64,000 nt of DNA from Parasegetibacter sp. NRK P23 (GCF_023721715.1 NZ_JAMDLG010000001.1:375889-439888), one strand, 5' to 3'. Counted from the stretch's first letter, positions 9,490 to 18,123 are shown. Program-made: numbers and translations. Notes: generated from the letters alone by a model not told the origin.

Positions 9490-10389
9490 ATGAAACCTGT
9501 CCTCCTTACCCTGGCCATTCTCTTTCATCTTGCAGGCCAATCGCAACCCAAAACCTTTGAAGGCATCATTCATTACAAAGTGGTGCACACTTCAAAACTT
9601 GCGGCTGTTTCTGCCACGGATTTTGCAAGGGAGAACCCCGGAAACACCATGACCATCTACATTAAGAACGGGAAAAAAAAGATAGTTGCAGGAGACTTTA
9701 CCACCTATTCCCTCCCTGGCGAAGAGAACAGTTACCGCATCATTTCAGGTTTCGACACATTGTACACCATTGAACCCGATACAACTAAGCAGCAGAAAAT
9801 CGAACAAAAAGCACAACGTTCTACCATTGCAGGCTACGATTGTGAGTCTGCCTCGTTTAAAGAAAGGATTTATACTTACGATTATTGCTTCGCGCGGGAT
9901 ATTATTTGTGATAAAAACAGCAACGATCCGGATATATGGCTCTCACAGAAAGTATCTTGTATCTTTTCAGAACAGGCGATCACCTGCACACAGGTAGAAC
10001 CCCGGCCTTTAGATGACAGCATCTTCGCTCTGCCTGCGTTCCCCCGTACAAAATACCAATACAATATGCATTACACAAAGGCTGAATTGCCCGGCGGGTG
10101 GGGCAAATACTTGCAGCGAACGCTCAACGCCGATCTTGCACTGAAGTACGTTAAGATTCCAAAAGGAGCGGAAGGCGCCAGCGCTACGGCAAGGGTGGTT
10201 TTTGTAGTTACTCCGGCCGGAAATATTGCCGATGTTATGGTGGAAAATCCAAAGGAAATCCATCCAAAACTTGCAGCAGAAGCAGTGAGGGTGGTAACCG
10301 AATCAAACCGTTGGAAGCCGGTGACCTATCGTGGAAAAAAAGTGCCTCAGGTACTTGTTCAACCCATCAGTTTTGCAATTACGAAGTAA
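9490..10389 (+). CDS. Exported protein with C-terminal TonB-like domain
   Basis: A 299-aa secreted or periplasmic protein. The signal peptide spans residues 1-19 (MKPVLLTLAILFHLAGQSQ). The middle part is a beta-rich GLPGLI/DUF4412-like region with several cysteines (YDCES, YDYCF, DIICD, KVSCIF). Residues from about 230 (ATARVVFVVTPAGNIADV) to the end (NRWKPVTYRGKKVPQV) form a TonB C-terminal domain like those of energy transducers, but there is no N-terminal membrane anchor or proline-rich spacer. It therefore cannot transduce energy in the usual way; a signalling or envelope-stress role is possible. It stands alone and converges with the DUF4136 lipoprotein gene. Confidence 0.75.
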   Translation: MKPVLLTLAILFHLAGQSQPKTFEGIIHYKVVHTSKLAAVSATDFARENPGNTMTIYIKNGKKKIVAGDFTTYSLPGEENSYRIISGFDTLYTIEPDTTKQQKIEQKAQRSTIAGYDCESASFKERIYTYDYCFARDIICDKNSNDPDIWLSQKVSCIFSEQAITCTQVEPRPLDDSIFALPAFPRTKYQYNMHYTKAELPGGWGKYLQRTLNADLALKYVKIPKGAEGASATARVVFVVTPAGNIADVMVENPKEIHPKLAAEAVRVVTESNRWKPVTYRGKKVPQVLVQPISFAITK

Positions 10390-10407
10390 GCAACGAAACT
10401 ATAATAC

Positions 10408-10447
10408 AATAGCAATGGCGCATCGTTTCCAATGCGCCATTGCTATT
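10408..10447. terminator. Bidirectional terminator hairpin, 16-bp perfect stem
   Basis: AATAGCAATGGCGCAT (10408-10423) pairs perfectly with ATGCGCCATTGCTATT (10432-10447) around an 8-nt loop. It lies between two convergent genes (stops at 10389 and 10471), where a shared terminator is expected. Confidence 0.75.
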
Positions 10448-10470
10448 ACACCTCAACACCAGCGGCTGCT

Positions 10471-11043
10471 TTACCTTTTCGCCACGTCGAACTTCCTGAA
10501 AATCGCACGCACAGCCGACTGTATTTCTTTAGATGTAAGATTCCTGTTGTTTACCTCGTTCGTCGTCCATCCCTGCCATACGGCTTTTTCCGAGCGGGCG
10601 TCGGTAAGGGTTACCGTAATGGTACCTTCTTTAACGGGCACATCGTAGTTATCTATGCCCATAAACCGGGAGGGATAATACACGTTGAAAAGTCGCCGTG
10701 AATAAGGATTGTAGAACGTGCGCACAAAAGGTCTTGAATACACCGGGTCCGAATTCTGGCGCACCGATCTTTCTACCAGCACATCATAGCTCAACAATAC
10801 ATCCGGTCTCTTTTTCGATTCCTTCCAGCCTACCGTACGCTCCAGTTCCGTGGTTACGGCCGATCTTATTTTCTGTTCCTGAATCGTTTGTTTTCCGTGA
10901 CCCTCTTTTTCCACCCAGGCGAACGTTTTGTAACGTCCGAAATCCGCGGTATCATCTTTTTCCACGTACACTTTCGATGTACAGCCTGTAATAGTGAAGA
11001 AGAGCGCCAGGTATCCGGCCCACCACTTCATTATCGTTTTCAT
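10471..11043 (-). CDS. DUF4136 domain lipoprotein
   Basis: A 190-aa lipoprotein with signal peptide and lipobox FFTITGC near residue 21, so it is anchored in the envelope. The body matches DUF4136: an N-terminal VYVEKDDTADFGRYKTFAWV segment, the PDVLLSYDVLVE strand and a TITVTLTDARSEKAVWQGW strand near the C terminus. The function of the family is unknown. A strong AAGGAGG ribosome site precedes the ATG by a few bases, which is uncommon in this phylum. No operon partner is apparent; the next gene on the same strand is 71 bp away. Confidence 0.75.
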   Translation of the reverse strand: MKTIMKWWAGYLALFFTITGCTSKVYVEKDDTADFGRYKTFAWVEKEGHGKQTIQEQKIRSAVTTELERTVGWKESKKRPDVLLSYDVLVERSVRQNSDPVYSRPFVRTFYNPYSRRLFNVYYPSRFMGIDNYDVPVKEGTITVTLTDARSEKAVWQGWTTNEVNNRNLTSKEIQSAVRAIFRKFDVAKR

Positions 11044-11114
11044 AACGCCTCCTTTTTATGTATTAAACGACAAAATCGTGCCGCCGGACGCTAAGAAAAA
11101 GTGAAAAATAAATA

Positions 11115-11324
11115 CTATCCCGCTTTGGTGGTATTCGCGGATATGCTTTCGATATACATCCGCAACTCCTCATCGTTCCGGTTCATTTTCTTCCGCAACC
11201 GTTCAAACAAAGCGGCCTCCTGCCCCGGTTCATACACCAGGTCCTCATCAGTAATGCGGTAATCATTCTCTTTGATCTTCTCTTTTACATCGTGCCACGG
11301 CATCGCAAGTTTTAACGGTTCCAT
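11115..11324 (-). CDS. CsbD-like small stress protein
   Basis: A 69-aa protein resembling Bacteroidota CsbD-like general stress proteins: W-x-DVKEKIKEN..., then ITDEDLVYEPGQEAALFERLRKKMNRNDEELRMYI. The frame is open further upstream, but the 41 extra residues (start at 11447) are hydrophobic and cysteine-containing, unlike the family. They would also run through the promoter region of the divergent polymerase gene. I therefore place the start at the ATG at 11324. Its cellular role is not established. Confidence 0.65.
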   Translation of the reverse strand: MEPLKLAMPWHDVKEKIKENDYRITDEDLVYEPGQEAALFERLRKKMNRNDEELRMYIESISANTTKAG

Positions 11325-11403
11325 AACTGACAGTTTGGTGATGAAGTAAAACTGCAAAACACAGGCCACCCGCATAGGTGAAAAAACGGTGAAAATAATT
11401 TTG

Positions 11404-11416
11404 CTAAATTTTTTAG
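11404..11416. promoter_or_regulatory. CTAA-N5-TTAG operator before dnaE2-dinB
   Basis: The palindrome CTAA-ATTTT-TTAG lies 36 bp before the ATG at 11453. The same CTAA-N5-TTAG form occurs twice in front of the S24 repressor gene (62748-62760, 62770-62782). It is probably the binding site of that repressor; no binding data exist here. Confidence 0.6.
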
Positions 11417-11452
11417 TAATCCATAATTTAGCTGAAGAAAATAACAAAGCTC

Positions 11453-14413
11453 ATGTACATCAACTGTAAAACCTGGTTCAGTTTCCGGTACGGAACCCTT
11501 CAGACTGAGGAACTTGTGGACGCGGCCGCTGAAGCAGGGGTTGATGCCCTGGCGCTGACGAATATCAACAGTACCTGCGATCTGTGGACTTTCGTGGCGC
11601 TTTGTAAAGCCAAAAACATCCGCCCCATAGCCGGCGTGGAAATCAGGAACGGCAACAAATTCCTCTACCTGTTGCTTGCGGCCAACAACGACGGATTGGA
11701 GGCGATACACCGGTTTCTGTCCGCCCACTTACAGGAGAAAAGGCTTTTTCCTGAAAACGCGGGCGCACATATCGTATTTGATAGAAAGGAAGATGGGTTC
11801 ATTGTTTATCCACCCGGTGCGAAAAGCCCTGCCCTGCTGGAAAAAAATGAATACATAGGCGTACAGCCGGCGGAACTCACCAGATTGTATGGCGTAAACA
11901 TGGAGCTGTACGGGCACAAATTCGTGGTGCGTCAACCCGTTACTTTCAGGAATGCGCAACAATATGCCATGCACCGTTTGCTACGGGCCATTGATGAGAA
12001 TACGTTGTTGTCCAGGTTATCCCCCGATAGTATAGCCGGGGAACACGAAACATTTCTTGACGTGGAAACGCTCCGGGAATTGTTCAAACATTATCCCGGA
12101 TTGGTGACGAATACCTATGAACTAATGAACGCCTGTACCGTGGAAATGGATTTCAGAACGGATAAAACAAAGGCGAGTTTTAACCCCACCAAAGAAGCCG
12201 ACCGGCAGCACCTGGCAAAACTGGCCCACGAAGGATGCCGGGAAAGGTATGGCAACAGCACCAGGTACGAAGAAGCGGTACAACGTGTAGACAAAGAGCT
12301 CGCCATCATCAATAAGCTTGGGTTCAACGCGTACTTCATGATTACCTGGGACATTATCCGGTACGCGCAGCGCAAAGGTTATTATTATGTGGGAAGAGGA
12401 AGCGGCGCCAATTCCATCGTTGCTTATTGCCTGTACATCACCGAGGTGGATCCTATTGAACTGAACCTCTATTTTGAACGGTTCCTGAATCCGCAACGGA
12501 CCGCCCCACCCGATTTTGATATCGATTTTTCCTGGACCGACAGGGATGATATCATCGCTTATGTTTTTGATAAATATGGAAAGGATTATGTTGCCCTGCT
12601 TGGTATGTATGCCACGTTTCAACCCAGCGCATTAATCAGGGAACTGGGGAAGGTATTCGGATTGCCGAAAGAAGAAATTGACCAGTTGTCTGAAGGCGGG
12701 CCTCCGGATGACGCCATTAAAAGGGATATTATACGATATGCGAAACTGATGAAGGATTTCCCGAACCACCTCTCCATCCATCCGGGCGGCATACTGATCT
12801 CAGAAGCGCCGATCGCCCGGTACGCCACCACCGATCTCCCACCCAAAGGATTTCCTACCGCGCAGATAGATATGCACGTGGCGGAAGACATCAACCTGAT
12901 CAAGCTGGACATTCTCAGCCAACGCGGACTGGGCCATATCAGAGACGCCTTGAAATACATCCGGGAGAACAGGCAGGTGAACATCAACATCCACGATGTG
13001 GAGAAATTCAAAAGCGATGCGGCAGTCAGGAAAAACCTGAGAAACGCGCATACCATAGGATGCTTTTACATTGAAAGCCCTGGCATGCGGCAACTCTTAC
13101 AGAAACTACGTTGCAGCGAATACCTTACGCTGGTGGCAGCCAGCTCCATTATACGGCCCGGAGTCGCCAGCAGCGGCATGATGCGCGCTTATGTGGAGCG
13201 GTTCCACGACCGCAATAAGGTACGGTACGAACATCCCGTAATGCAGGAATTGCTGGAAGACACATTCGGAGTGATGGTGTACCAGGAAGATGTGATTAAA
13301 GTAGCACACCATTTCGCGGGAATGGACATGGCCGATGCCGATGTATTGCGCCGCGCCATGAGCGGAAAATACCGCGGGAACAAAGAGATGCTCCGCATCA
13401 AAGCACAGTTCTTTTCCAATTGCCGGGCACTGGGGCGGGAAGAGGAAGCCACGGCCGAAATATGGCGGCAGATAGAATCCTTCGGCGGGTACAGCTTCTC
13501 CAAAGCACACTCTGCATCCTTCGCGGTGGAAAGTTATCAAAGTCTTTACCTGAAAACATATTACCCGAAAGAGTTCATGGTAGCGGTCATCAACAATTTC
13601 GGGGGCTTTTATTCCAGGGAACTGTATTTCTATGAACTGCACAAAACCGGCGCCGCGATACATCCGCCCTGCATCAACGAGAGCCATGTGTACACCCGCA
13701 TCACCGGGAATGATGTGTACACTGGGTTCATTCATGTTAAATCGCTGGAAGAGAAACTGGTGGAGAAAATTTTGGAAGAACGAAGTCGGTGGGGAAGGTT
13801 CCTGCATTTGCAGGATTTCATTGAACGGGTGGCCCCGCCGCTGGAGCAACTGAATTTGCTCATACGCCTCAACGCGTTCAGGTTTACAGGAAAGAATAAA
13901 AAACAATTGTTGTGGGAGGCCAATTTTCTGCAAAAAAAGAACAGGAACCATATCCCTTCTTCTCAATCGCTATTCAGGGAAGAGCCAACGACTTTTCAAC
14001 TCCCCGCTTTCCGGACCGATGCGCTGGAAGATATTTTCGACCAGGTAGAGTTGCTCGGGTTCCCGTTGCACTCTCCTTTCCCACTCACGGAAGAAAACCC
14101 GGCCCACTTCGTTTCCGCACGCGATATGGAAAAGCACCCGGGACAAACCATCACCATGCTCGGCTACCTGATCACCGTAAAGAACATCAGCACCATAAAG
14201 AACGAAAGAATGAGTTTCGGCACCTTCATGGATGACAAACTCGACTGGATCGATACCGTACACTTTCCCGACAACCTGCGCCAATACCCGATAAACGGTA
14301 AAGGTTTCTACCGCATCACCGGGAAAGTAGTGAACGACCTGGGCAACTGGGTACTGGAAGTGCAGCACATGGAAAAAGCCGGCTTAAAAAAAACAGCGGT
14401 TGCCGCGTTGTAA
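11453..14413 (+). CDS. dnaE2: Error-prone DNA polymerase III alpha subunit, DnaE2-like
   Basis: C-family DNA polymerase of 986 aa, shorter than replicative alpha (about 1160 aa). The N-terminal PHP domain is present, but the metal-binding HxH of the family reads NCKTWFSF and the usual TDHG reads TNIN, so PHP hydrolase activity is probably lost. The palm has the catalytic PPDFDIDFSWTDRDD near residue 353 and NLIKLDILSQRGLGH further on. A C-terminal OB-like domain follows (TITMLGYLITVKNI...). dinB starts 9 bp downstream, making a two-gene translesion cassette. It is probably damage-inducible through the CTAA-N5-TTAG site. A second, replicative dnaE is expected elsewhere in the genome. Confidence 0.88.
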   Translation: MYINCKTWFSFRYGTLQTEELVDAAAEAGVDALALTNINSTCDLWTFVALCKAKNIRPIAGVEIRNGNKFLYLLLAANNDGLEAIHRFLSAHLQEKRLFPENAGAHIVFDRKEDGFIVYPPGAKSPALLEKNEYIGVQPAELTRLYGVNMELYGHKFVVRQPVTFRNAQQYAMHRLLRAIDENTLLSRLSPDSIAGEHETFLDVETLRELFKHYPGLVTNTYELMNACTVEMDFRTDKTKASFNPTKEADRQHLAKLAHEGCRERYGNSTRYEEAVQRVDKELAIINKLGFNAYFMITWDIIRYAQRKGYYYVGRGSGANSIVAYCLYITEVDPIELNLYFERFLNPQRTAPPDFDIDFSWTDRDDIIAYVFDKYGKDYVALLGMYATFQPSALIRELGKVFGLPKEEIDQLSEGGPPDDAIKRDIIRYAKLMKDFPNHLSIHPGGILISEAPIARYATTDLPPKGFPTAQIDMHVAEDINLIKLDILSQRGLGHIRDALKYIRENRQVNINIHDVEKFKSDAAVRKNLRNAHTIGCFYIESPGMRQLLQKLRCSEYLTLVAASSIIRPGVASSGMMRAYVERFHDRNKVRYEHPVMQELLEDTFGVMVYQEDVIKVAHHFAGMDMADADVLRRAMSGKYRGNKEMLRIKAQFFSNCRALGREEEATAEIWRQIESFGGYSFSKAHSASFAVESYQSLYLKTYYPKEFMVAVINNFGGFYSRELYFYELHKTGAAIHPPCINESHVYTRITGNDVYTGFIHVKSLEEKLVEKILEERSRWGRFLHLQDFIERVAPPLEQLNLLIRLNAFRFTGKNKKQLLWEANFLQKKNRNHIPSSQSLFREEPTTFQLPAFRTDALEDIFDQVELLGFPLHSPFPLTEENPAHFVSARDMEKHPGQTITMLGYLITVKNISTIKNERMSFGTFMDDKLDWIDTVHFPDNLRQYPINGKGFYRITGKVVNDLGNWVLEVQHMEKAGLKKTAVAAL

Positions 14414-14422
14414 GTTCTTCGT

Positions 14423-15577
14423 ATGTTCCTGCAGGAAAACAGACATATCGCCCATTTCGACCTCGATGCTTTTTTTGTGGCCGTGGAATGCAAAAAGAAC
14501 AGCAAACTCGTGGGCAAACCCGTACTGGTAGGCGGAAGCAGCGACCGGGCCGTAGTGGCCGCATGCAGTTACGAAACCCGGAAATTCGGTATCCACTCCG
14601 CCATGCCGATGAAGCTGGCTAAAAGACTCTGCCCCGAAGCCATTATCATCAAAGGCGATATGGAAAGCTATAGCCAGCACTCGCGTGATATCACCAACAT
14701 CATCGCATCGAAAGTGCCGCTCTTTGAAAAAGCAAGTATCGATGAATTTTACATTGATCTAACGGGAATGGACAAGTTCTTCGGCTGCAAAAAATATACG
14801 GATGAACTGAGGATGCAGATCATCAAGGAGTCTGGACTTTCCATCTCCTACGGACTAGCAAGCAACAAACTCATCAGCAAAGTGGCCACCAACGAAATAA
14901 AGCCCAACGGGCAACTTGAGGTACCTCCGGGAAACGAGAAACCCTTCCTGGCGCCGCTCAGGGTGAATAAAATTCCCGGTGTGGGCAAAGAGACCACCCG
15001 CCTTCTGGTACAGATGGGCGTGGAAACGATACATACCCTCAGCCAGATCCCCATCGAAATGTTGCACAACCTGCTCGGAAAATCCGGCACGGAACTCTGG
15101 AAAAGAGCGAACGGTATCGATGATACGCCGGTGGTTCCCTACCGGGAACAAAAATCCATCTCTACCGAAAACACCTTTCATACCGATACCACCGATATGC
15201 GCTTCCTGGAAACTGAACTCATCCGAATGACGGAATCCATCGGGCACCAGCTCAGGGAGCAAAACAAACTTACGGGTTGTATCACGGTTAAAATACGCTA
15301 CTCCAATTTCGATACGGTTACAAGGCAATCTGCTATTCCCTTCACCGCGTCGGATCACCTGCTGATCAAACGGGTGAAGGAATTGTTTTATAAACTCTAC
15401 GATAAACGTTTGCTTGTAAGGCTCATAGGGGTACGCTTTACCGAACTTGTACCGGGCAACTACCAGATCAACCTGTTCGATGATACCCAGGAAATGATCA
15501 GGCTATACCAGGCGATCGATGGAATCAAGATGAAGTATGGCGTGGACTATCTCACAAGGGGTGCTTCCGCAAGATAA
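14423..15577 (+). CDS. dinB: DNA polymerase IV (Y-family translesion polymerase)
   Basis: A 384-aa DinB that copies past damaged bases with low fidelity. Catalytic motifs are visible: HFDLDAFFVAVEC near the N terminus (Asp plus aromatic steric gate) and ASIDEFYIDLTG near residue 108 (Asp-Glu pair). The helix-hairpin-helix NKIPGVGKETTRLL and the little-finger domain follow. Near the C terminus, QINLF has the QxxLF form of a beta-clamp-binding peptide. It starts 9 bp after the DnaE2-like gene and is surely co-transcribed. Bacteroidota often pair a short DnaE with a Y-family polymerase in place of the ImuAB-DnaE2 cassette. Confidence 0.93.
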   Translation: MFLQENRHIAHFDLDAFFVAVECKKNSKLVGKPVLVGGSSDRAVVAACSYETRKFGIHSAMPMKLAKRLCPEAIIIKGDMESYSQHSRDITNIIASKVPLFEKASIDEFYIDLTGMDKFFGCKKYTDELRMQIIKESGLSISYGLASNKLISKVATNEIKPNGQLEVPPGNEKPFLAPLRVNKIPGVGKETTRLLVQMGVETIHTLSQIPIEMLHNLLGKSGTELWKRANGIDDTPVVPYREQKSISTENTFHTDTTDMRFLETELIRMTESIGHQLREQNKLTGCITVKIRYSNFDTVTRQSAIPFTASDHLLIKRVKELFYKLYDKRLLVRLIGVRFTELVPGNYQINLFDDTQEMIRLYQAIDGIKMKYGVDYLTRGASAR

Positions 15578-15608
15578 GTGAAGAACGATGCTGACTATTG
15601 TTTAACGC

Positions 15609-16223
15609 CTAAGTATCGTTGCCTTTCTTAAAACAAGTAATCATATACATCGGATGATTTTCGGCGACTTCGGTGATCTCTGCCAGTCCGAATGCGCCAA
15701 ACTCCTGCTGAACGGAAGCCTCATCATAAAAAAATATCCTGACACCCCCGAACTGCTCGTATTGATCTTTACTCAGAAGAGTACCCTGCCCGTACGTTGG
15801 AGATTTCTTCGATATCGCCGTAAAAATCATACACCCATTATCAGACAACTGATCGTAGCACTTTTTAATAAACCCGGCTCTGTCTTTTTCATCCAGCAGA
15901 TGAATCAAAGCATGGCTGAAGATACCTTCATAGCGTTCATTGTCAAAAGGCATAGCTGTTACAGATCCGTGGTAAATCTTCATTTTGTCGCCATAGTGCT
16001 TTTGCGCCAACGCTATGGCGGTCTCTGATATTTCAATACCCGAAACTTCCATTCCTTTATCAAGGAAAACCTGCGCGTTTCTGCCGTAGCCCATTCCTGG
16101 AATCAATACTTTTTTAAACCCTTTATCAGCAAACACTTCAGCGGCCAGCAAAGCCGATTGCGCAGGCGAAAGCCCCCACATTTCCTGCTTGTCTTTAAAC
16201 GCTTCTTCCCAAAATTCTGCCAT
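15609..16223 (-). CDS. Class I SAM-dependent methyltransferase
   Basis: A 204-aa soluble methyltransferase. The glycine-rich SAM-binding loop is VLIPGMGYGRNAQVF (about residues 39-53), followed by VSGIEISETAIALA (acidic end of strand 2) and YHGSVTAMPFDNERYEGIFSHALIHLL (motifs II-III). It resembles the tellurite/thiopurine resistance methyltransferase group, but the substrate cannot be read from the sequence. The gene is monocistronic and converges with dinB. The first ATG, at 16223, fits a normal N terminus. Confidence 0.82.
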   Translation of the reverse strand: MAEFWEEAFKDKQEMWGLSPAQSALLAAEVFADKGFKKVLIPGMGYGRNAQVFLDKGMEVSGIEISETAIALAQKHYGDKMKIYHGSVTAMPFDNERYEGIFSHALIHLLDEKDRAGFIKKCYDQLSDNGCMIFTAISKKSPTYGQGTLLSKDQYEQFGGVRIFFYDEASVQQEFGAFGLAEITEVAENHPMYMITCFKKGNDT

Positions 16224-16531
16224 GTTATTCTATTTTTTCTAAGAAATTCATTCACAAAAAATCATTCAGGACACCAAACCATTCTATCAGCTCTTTCTGC
16301 TTTTTGGTTAGTACATAGTGGTGATTGTCTTTCAAAATATGGAGGTGAAGATAGACAAGTTCTTTAGTTCATAAAACAATGAACCATCACTGGTAATCTA
16401 TTTTGAAAAGAACAGAAAGCCTTAAAATCTACTAAAATGCATGCGGATGAACTACGTTAATAAAAATTAAGCTACGCAAATGAAAGGAGGTTGGTGCGTT
16501 AACCTCCTTTTCAATAGCAGATGAATGCGTT
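16224..16531. other. Intergenic region with a short gene remnant
   Basis: This 308-bp region has no intact gene. On the minus strand, 16252-16365 reads as a 36-codon stretch ending in TGA (VYLHLHILKDNHHYVL then TKKQKELIEWFGVL). It has no start codon and follows an in-frame stop, so it looks like the tail of a lost gene. I do not recognise the family. A hairpin at 16483-16510 precedes the short-chain dehydrogenase stop. Confidence 0.35.
16483..16510 (-). terminator. Hairpin terminator after short-chain dehydrogenase gene
   Basis: AAAGGAGGTT (16483-16492) pairs with AACCTCCTTT (16501-16510) around an 8-nt loop, 21 bp beyond the stop of the minus-strand gene. The T-run on the minus strand is short. 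Confidence 0.5.
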
Positions 16532-17272
16532 TTACCAGGGAATCTCTCCTGTTTCAGGATTGGTTTCTTCGCTGAAAAATTTACCTGTAGGTCCGTCTTT
16601 GTCTATCAATGCGTATTTAATCACCCTGTTCGCTGCTACGCTTACTTCGCCGCCATTAAAGAAAGTAAAGTCGGTCTTTGTAAGGCCCGGACAAACGGCA
16701 TTCACTTTAAAATCCGTGTCGCGCAACTCATACGCCAATTGTACGGTGTACATATTCAACGCCGCTTTCGATATAGCGTAAACCCCGTATTTGGCAAAAT
16801 TGTAAGCGGGCCATTCCGGATTGCTTTGCAAAGAAAGGGAGCCGACGCTGGTGCTTACATTTACGATTCTTGGTACCGCGGCATTTCGTAAGAGGTCCAT
16901 GAACGCCTGCGTAACATTCGCCACCCCAACAATATTAGTTTTAAGCGCATTGAGGTATTCGTCCGAGTTGGCCTCCAGCACGGTGTACGGGGCGGTTCCT
17001 CCATTTATGCCCGCGTTGTTAATCAGCACATCCAATGCATCGATCCTTTTTCCGATTGCAGCACGGGCGCCTTGAATAGATTGGTTGTCGGTAACATCTA
17101 ATGGTATGGCCTCCACATCGGTTAAGCCTTCTTCTTTAAATTTATCGACCGCTTTCAACCCGTTTTCCAGGTTCCTGCTTCCGATAAACACCCTGAACCC
17201 TTTCTGTAAAAGTTGCCTTGCGGTTTCAAAGCCAATACCTTTGTTTGCTCCTGTAATGAATGCTGTTTTCAT
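16532..17272 (-). CDS. SDR family NAD(P)-dependent oxidoreductase
   Basis: A 246-aa classical short-chain dehydrogenase resembling carbonyl reductases. It has the cofactor motif TGANKGIGF near the N terminus, the INNAGINGG structural motif, a catalytic Ser in VNVSTSVGS, and the YGVYAISKAAL Tyr-Lys pair (YxxxK). The frame continues 12 codons upstream, but MKTAFITGANKGIG at 17272 is the natural start. An identical palindrome to that upstream of the Crp-like gene lies 51 bp before this start, so the Crp-like protein probably regulates it. The substrate is unknown. Confidence 0.88.
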   Translation of the reverse strand: MKTAFITGANKGIGFETARQLLQKGFRVFIGSRNLENGLKAVDKFKEEGLTDVEAIPLDVTDNQSIQGARAAIGKRIDALDVLINNAGINGGTAPYTVLEANSDEYLNALKTNIVGVANVTQAFMDLLRNAAVPRIVNVSTSVGSLSLQSNPEWPAYNFAKYGVYAISKAALNMYTVQLAYELRDTDFKVNAVCPGLTKTDFTFFNGGEVSVAANRVIKYALIDKDGPTGKFFSEETNPETGEIPW

Positions 17273-17323
17273 ATTATTGTTCTTTGATTCACTACAAAAT
17301 TCCAGCATTCAAAAATGTCGTCA

Positions 17324-17339
17324 TTTACCAAATGGTAAA
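17324..17339. promoter_or_regulatory. Palindrome TTTACCAAATGGTAAA, probable Crp-like operator
   Basis: A 7+7 perfect inverted repeat with a 2-bp centre, just upstream of the dehydrogenase gene. The same 16 bases recur at 18095-18110 upstream of the Crp-like regulator gene. A site specific to this regulator is the simplest explanation. Confidence 0.6.
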
Positions 17340-17346
17340 AAGTAAA

Positions 17347-17919
17347 TCACCGGATGTTCTTGCGTATCCGGCTCAGTGATTGTTGTGTAACACCAAGATA
17401 GGAAGCGATATAAGCCAATGGAACCCGATTGATGATGGTGGGATAATTTTCAAGGAACGCTAAATACCTGGTGGTGGCATCTTCCGATATTACGGGTCCT
17501 TTCCTGGATTTCTGGTACATGCACAACTGCACCATTTTATTTTTAATATTGTCCCAGCCTACGATGATATGCGACAATTCTTCCCAGTCGTTTTTGGAGA
17601 AAACAATAAGATCACAATCTGTAACAGCCTGAAGGTACTCAGCGGAACTAGTGTTTCCTTCAAAGTTCACATAATCACATACCAGGCTGTTTTCCGAGAT
17701 AAAACAACGGGTGATTTCTTCACCCTTATTGTTATAGTAGCAGCCACGGATCACGCCGTTTATAACGAATCCAACCTGTCTGGGAATTTTTCCGGCTTCG
17801 GAAAAATAGTCGTCTTTTTTCAGACTGAGGGGCTTCCCTTTCTCTGTAACCAGTTCAATCTGTTGCTTGTTGAGATTTCCGAATTTCAGGATGTATTGAA
17901 TCAGTTCTTCCATGAACAC
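17347..17919 (-). CDS. Crp/Fnr family transcriptional regulator
   Basis: A 190-aa regulator with an N-terminal cyclic-nucleotide-binding-like beta roll (KKDDYFSEAGKIPRQVGFVINGVIRGCYYNNKGEEITRCF is the core region) and a C-terminal helix-turn-helix (IASYLGVTQQSLSRIRK). The family in Bacteroidota typically lacks cAMP-contacting residues, so the ligand is unknown. The start may be this ATG or the second methionine two codons later. Two identical 16-bp palindromes flank the gene, one upstream of it and one upstream of the dehydrogenase that follows. This suggests autoregulation and control of the reductase. Confidence 0.88.
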   Translation of the reverse strand: MFMEELIQYILKFGNLNKQQIELVTEKGKPLSLKKDDYFSEAGKIPRQVGFVINGVIRGCYYNNKGEEITRCFISENSLVCDYVNFEGNTSSAEYLQAVTDCDLIVFSKNDWEELSHIIVGWDNIKNKMVQLCMYQKSRKGPVISEDATTRYLAFLENYPTIINRVPLAYIASYLGVTQQSLSRIRKNIR

Positions 17920-17958
17920 AGCATTGATAGTATGTTTGTTGAAATGCGCAACGCTGGT

Positions 17959-18123
17959 TCAGTGACTGATTTCCAGCCTGGCCATCAGGTCTATTGTGGT
18001 TTCATCCACGCTGAAAGTTCCGTTGTGATGAAAAGGCCCTCCAATAATACTTTTAGCCTCCACCGCAAAATTCGGAACTAAAACAGCGCTGTAATTTACC
18101 AAATGGTAAAATATTTTACCCAT
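17959..18123 (-). CDS. Small ORF of 54 aa, possible gene remnant
   Basis: An ATG at 18123 opens a 54-codon frame ending in TGA, with a protein-like composition (AVEAKSIIGGPFHHNGTFSV, then DETTIDLMARLEISH). I do not recognise it. It overlaps the palindrome at 18095-18110, which also occurs outside any gene, so the first third may not be truly coding. It could be the C-terminal end of a decayed gene in the leader region of the Crp-like regulator. Confidence 0.3.
   Translation of the reverse strand: MGKIFYHLVNYSAVLVPNFAVEAKSIIGGPFHHNGTFSVDETTIDLMARLEISH
18095..18110. promoter_or_regulatory. Second copy of palindrome TTTACCAAATGGTAAA
   Basis: Identical to 17324-17339. It lies about 175 bp upstream of the Crp-like regulator start and 63 bp after the stop of the upstream hypothetical gene. 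It probably serves autoregulation. Confidence 0.55.

Noticed and set aside
13106-13966. 286-codon minus-strand frame inside dnaE2
   Set aside because: Antisense to conserved polymerase sequence, with no domain of its own.
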